Assembly (NCBI GenBank): GCA_016213425.1
Contig: JACRAI010000116.1
Location: 1 to 16,602 of the forward strand
DNA length: 16,602 bases
Direction: 5' to 3'
Origin: an archaeon
GTDB taxonomy: Archaea; Nanobdellota; Nanobdellia; Woesearchaeales; ARS49
In this document: positions 14,031-16,602 of the stretch, in pieces
Layout of the letters: each line of letters begins with the position of its first letter
Position numbering within the stretch: position 1 is the stretch's first letter
Notes under the pieces: generated by a model
What the model was told of the DNA's origin: nothing
The model's input: the letters and a program-made list of their open reading frames with translations, nothing else
The model's database searches: none
Made by a program: the position numbers and the translations under genes

Positions 14031-15402
14031 AACAATTAATCAATTTAGTGAGAAGACTATTTTAGTAATCGGAGATCTGATTCTTGATGAATTTATTTTT
14101 GGAAAAGTAGAAAGAATCAATCCTGAGGCTCCAGTTCCAATTTTAAATGTAACGAAAAAAGAGTTCAGGCTTGGAGGAGCGGCTAATGTGGCACAAAACA
14201 TAACTTCTCTAGGAGGAAAATGTGTTTTGTTCGGAGTAACTGGAGATGATGAAAGCTCTCAGATATTAATTGAATTAGCTAAAAATGGAAAACTAAATTA
14301 TTGCATAACAAAAAACAAAACAATTCCTACAATTAGAAAAACCCGTGCAATAGCTCAAAACCATCACTTGTTAAGATTAGATTTTGAAGAAAAATACAAA
14401 ACGGATGAATTGTTTATTCGAACATTAAAAGAATGTTTAGACCAAAACAAGTTTGATGCAATAATAGTTTCTGATTATGGTAAAGGAACTATAAATAAAG
14501 ATATTTTTGATGTTTTGAAAAATTTTGATATTCCTGTCTTCGTAGATCCTAAACCTGTAAATAAAGAATTATACAAAACTGTTTTTTTAATCACACCAAA
14601 TTTGAAAGAAGCTAAAGAATTGGCAGGCCAAGAAGAAGATTTAGGTAATTCTTTGCGTGAACTGTACAACTCTCATATTTTGATAACAAAAGGAGAGCAA
14701 GGTATGAGCTTGTACGAGTTAGGAAAAGAAGAGATTAATATTCCAACTCAAGCAAAAGAAGTTTGTGATGTTACAGGGGCAGGAGATGTTGTTATTGCTG
14801 CATTAGTTTTAAGTTATGCCTGTTCTAAAGATTTGCAAAAGTCTTCAATAATATCTAATGTTGCTGCAGGAATATCTGTGGGAAAAATTGGTACTGCGCA
14901 AGTTTTACAGCAAGAATTGCTAGATGAAATACGTCAAGATTCAAACAAGATAAAAACATTAGAAGAACTGAAATTTATTATTAAAGATTTAAAGCTCAAA
15001 GATAAAAAAATAGTTTTCACAAACGGATGCTTTGATATTTTACATACGGGACATACAAGACTTTTCTCTTTCGCAAAAAAACAAGGAGACATACTTATTT
15101 TAGGACTAAACTCTGATGATTCAGTTAAAAGATTAAAAGGGCCTACAAGACCAGTTAATTCTCAAGAAAAAAGAGCAGAAGTATTAGCTAACTTTCCACA
15201 GATAGATTACATAACTTTATTTGAAGAAGACACCCCGTTAAATTTAGTTGAAGCTTTAAGGCCAGATATAATAGTTAAAGGCGGCGATTACAAACCAGAA
15301 AACGTAGTTGGAAATCACATTGCAGAAATAAGAATATTTAACACAGTGGAAGGCGAAAGCACAACAAATGTTGTAGAAAAAATAAAGAATAACTTAGTTT
15401 AA
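14008..15402 (+). CDS. hldE: Bifunctional heptose 7-phosphate kinase / heptose 1-phosphate adenylyltransferase
   Basis: This 464-residue fusion enzyme has two parts. The N-terminal ribokinase/PfkB-type domain (about 1-320) has INPEAPVPI (37-45), RLGGAANVAQN (54-64) and VTGAGD (255-260, catalytic Asp260); it phosphorylates heptose 7-phosphate at C1. The C-terminal nucleotidyltransferase (about 330-464) has FTNGCFDILHTGH (337-349, HTGH at 346-349) and VKGGDY (423-428); it makes ADP-heptose after phosphatase action. Length is close to E. coli HldE (477). It starts inside gmhA, so translation is coupled. The phosphatase GmhB and epimerase HldD are not in the window; another phosphatase may act, or the D,D-form may be the end product. 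The ATG at 14008 fits the kinase N-terminus. Confidence 0.94.
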   Translation: MSYSNLDKTINQFSEKTILVIGDLILDEFIFGKVERINPEAPVPILNVTKKEFRLGGAANVAQNITSLGGKCVLFGVTGDDESSQILIELAKNGKLNYCITKNKTIPTIRKTRAIAQNHHLLRLDFEEKYKTDELFIRTLKECLDQNKFDAIIVSDYGKGTINKDIFDVLKNFDIPVFVDPKPVNKELYKTVFLITPNLKEAKELAGQEEDLGNSLRELYNSHILITKGEQGMSLYELGKEEINIPTQAKEVCDVTGAGDVVIAALVLSYACSKDLQKSSIISNVAAGISVGKIGTAQVLQQELLDEIRQDSNKIKTLEELKFIIKDLKLKDKKIVFTNGCFDILHTGHTRLFSFAKKQGDILILGLNSDDSVKRLKGPTRPVNSQEKRAEVLANFPQIDYITLFEEDTPLNLVEALRPDIIVKGGDYKPENVVGNHIAEIRIFNTVEGESTTNVVEKIKNNLV

Positions 15403-15410
15403 TAATAAGT

Positions 15411-15451
15411 TTTTTAAATCAGGCACAAATAGTTCTATTATTTTTGGAGGT
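15411..15451 (+). promoter_or_regulatory. TATA box and strong Shine-Dalgarno site
   Basis: TTTTTAAAT (15411-15419) is a TATA-like box 40 nt before ATG 15460, too far for a leaderless start. GGAGGT (15446-15451) ends 8 nt before the ATG and is the clearest ribosome binding site in the window. Transcription probably starts near 15442, giving a short leader. Confidence 0.6.
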
Positions 15452-15459
15452 TTAATAAA

Positions 15460-16341
15460 ATGAAAATAACAAATGCTGTATGTGCTTCTTTTTTGACTTT
15501 AGCAGGATGTGCGCAATCACCTAAAGTTGCTCCTGAAGTTGTAGATCTTCAAAAGGCTGTTGAAGATTATCAAAAAGCAGTCAATGGGCAAGAATCAGTT
15601 GTTAATCCACTAGCTCAAGAATTTGCTTCTAAGCTTGAACAAATAACTGAAACTTCTTGGTTTGGAGAGCAATATGCTGAGAATGGTTTTTGTGGTGTTG
15701 AGTTAAAAAAATCCCAAAATGGCTATGACTTAACAGTTTACACACACTATGATACTTGGGATGTAACTTATGAATTAGATACTAATTTAGTATTGCACGC
15801 AGTTGTAAATTACAGAGCTGGAGAAGAGCCAGTAAGATTTGAAGTAACCCCTTCTGAAGATTCGGCTTACCACGCACACCAAGATAGAGTTAATACTTTC
15901 TTAAAACAAGTATTAGGAGAAAAACCCAGACTAGAGAAATATACCAATCCATTATTAGCAGAACACACTCCTGAAGATTTTGTATTTGATGATTATTTCT
16001 TACCAAAAGAAGTAATAGAAAATAAAAATTGGGGCGGCAGGTGTCCGCCAGGTCATGCTGAATTTAGATTATTGACAGAAGAAGAAACTAAATTGCTTGG
16101 AGGAAAATACTTGTTGAAAACACTTGGTGGTTTTATGCCAGGTAACTTTTACATTTTTGATGAAGCTTTAAGAGTTGTAAAAGTATCAGACTCTATGGGA
16201 ATGGGAGGATTTGGTTACGAATTCAAGCACCCGATAAAAAACCCAAACGATCAACAAAGATTTGATGGAACTCAAGAATGGGCCAATCGAGCACTAGAAG
16301 AAATACTTCACTGGAAAGCAGAACACCAAAAACAAGAGTGA
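15460..16341 (+). CDS. Lipoprotein of unknown function
   Basis: This 293-residue exported protein has a canonical lipobox: KITNAVCASFLTLAGC with LAGC at 14-17, so lipid attachment at Cys17. A helical, Gln/Glu-rich stretch (about 25-60) is followed by a globular domain with aromatic-rich beta segments (GYDLTVYTHYDTWDVTYELD) and a Gly-rich region near the C-terminus (GMGGFGYEF). No family is recognised. It is preceded by GGAGGT 8 nt upstream, unlike the leaderless genes around it, which suggests strong translation. It lies 57 nt after hldE and could be co-transcribed or use its own TATA-like box. Confidence 0.75.
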   Translation: MKITNAVCASFLTLAGCAQSPKVAPEVVDLQKAVEDYQKAVNGQESVVNPLAQEFASKLEQITETSWFGEQYAENGFCGVELKKSQNGYDLTVYTHYDTWDVTYELDTNLVLHAVVNYRAGEEPVRFEVTPSEDSAYHAHQDRVNTFLKQVLGEKPRLEKYTNPLLAEHTPEDFVFDDYFLPKEVIENKNWGGRCPPGHAEFRLLTEEETKLLGGKYLLKTLGGFMPGNFYIFDEALRVVKVSDSMGMGGFGYEFKHPIKNPNDQQRFDGTQEWANRALEEILHWKAEHQKQE

Positions 16342-16385
16342 ATTTTGATAGTTAAGAGAACTGGTAGTTTTCCTTGAACTTTTTT

Positions 16386-16544
16386 TCAATTTAGTTTTTT
16401 TCTAACATTTGGTTTTTTTATATCAATCCTTAAGATAAATCTACCAATAAGAAACAAAGTCCAATAAAACACGAATAAAACTGCATGAATTATAGAAAAA
16501 ACAATTCCAACACCACAACGCAGCCTGAGCGCAAGTCCAAAATT
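16386..16544 (-). pseudogene. Possible membrane-protein gene remnant
   Basis: A minus-strand frame of 52 codons between TAG (16547-16545) and TGA (16388-16386) has a strongly hydrophobic stretch, IVFSIIHAVLFVFYWTLFL, followed by RFILRIDIKKPNVRKKLN, the look of a last membrane helix with a basic tail. It has no ATG. It may be the 3' end of a disrupted gene, partly overlapped by the aIF2-gamma-like frame on the other strand, or chance in AT-rich DNA. Confidence 0.22.
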
Positions 16545-16602
16545 CTACATTGCAAGAAGCTTTGATATGAACAAACCAGGCACAGCCATTGACGATTTAA
16601 AA
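16489..16602 (+). pseudogene. aIF2-gamma fragment lacking its GTPase domain (runs off the window)
   Basis: The plus frame from 16489 to the window end reads IIEKTIPTPQRSLSASPKFY then IARSFDMNKPGTAIDDLK. This matches the junction between the G domain and domain II of archaeal translation initiation factor aIF2-gamma (family phrase IPTP-x-R-x-L ... ARSFDVNKPGT). A normal gene would have about 200 codons of GTPase domain before this point. Instead there is a TGA at 16486-16488 and stop-rich sequence. A frame just upstream ending KTRIKLHEL could be a frameshifted continuation, but this is weak. Either the gene is 5'-truncated (a spare copy), has an in-frame start at ATG 16567 giving a G-domain-less product, or marks an assembly junction. 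Confidence 0.6.

Overview
The window looks archaeal and is AT-rich (about one third G+C by eye). It most resembles small-genome DPANN archaea of the Woesearchaeota/Pacearchaeota kind, although no rRNA is present to confirm this. Four things point that way. Most genes have an archaeal TATA box (TTTAWAWA-like) ending about 22-24 nt before the ATG, as in leaderless transcripts. There is a type IV pilin with an archaeal class III signal peptide. There are wHTH-nucleotidyltransferase/HEPN pairs. A piece of archaeal initiation factor aIF2-gamma lies at the right edge.

Layout. Positions 3-949 (minus) hold a 35-residue ORF and a stand-alone NFACT-R protein, divergent from an EamA transporter (1077-1955). 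Positions 2052-3031 hold an intact toxin-antitoxin-like pair (wHTH-MNT nucleotidyltransferase and HEPN protein) behind a dyad operator. Positions 3042-7738 hold a pilin-like protein, a secreted protein, PEP synthase and a probable lipoprotein. Positions 7739-9779 (minus) form an rmlA-rmlB unit for dTDP-sugar synthesis followed by two small unknown ORFs. Positions 9780-9998 are non-coding and unusually rich in dyad symmetry. Positions 9999-10779 hold a second MNT gene whose HEPN partner is broken. Positions 10776-11483 (minus) hold a second sugar-1-phosphate nucleotidyltransferase. These are followed by a leucine-dehydrogenase-type enzyme, two coupled membrane proteins (minus), a gmhA-hldE heptose pair, a lipoprotein with a strong Shine-Dalgarno site, and a right edge that looks like gene debris.

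How the parts fit. RmlA/RmlB, the second nucleotidyltransferase, GmhA and HldE all make activated sugars and suggest a surface glycan (S-layer or lipid-linked). The pilin-like protein, the lipoproteins and the Cys-rich anchored protein also act at the cell surface. PEP synthase and the amino acid dehydrogenase are central metabolism.

Most notable signals. (1) The 9786-9995 intergenic region holds a 20-bp perfect palindrome, two inverted copies of a 42-44 bp hairpin element whose stems differ only by compensatory changes, and two tandem ATTGGA-N6-TCCAAT dyads exactly 21 bp apart. (2) The second HEPN gene appears to have lost about 166 nt between two short ATGAA repeats, leaving its nucleotidyltransferase partner intact. 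(3) A piece of aIF2-gamma without its GTPase domain lies at the right end.
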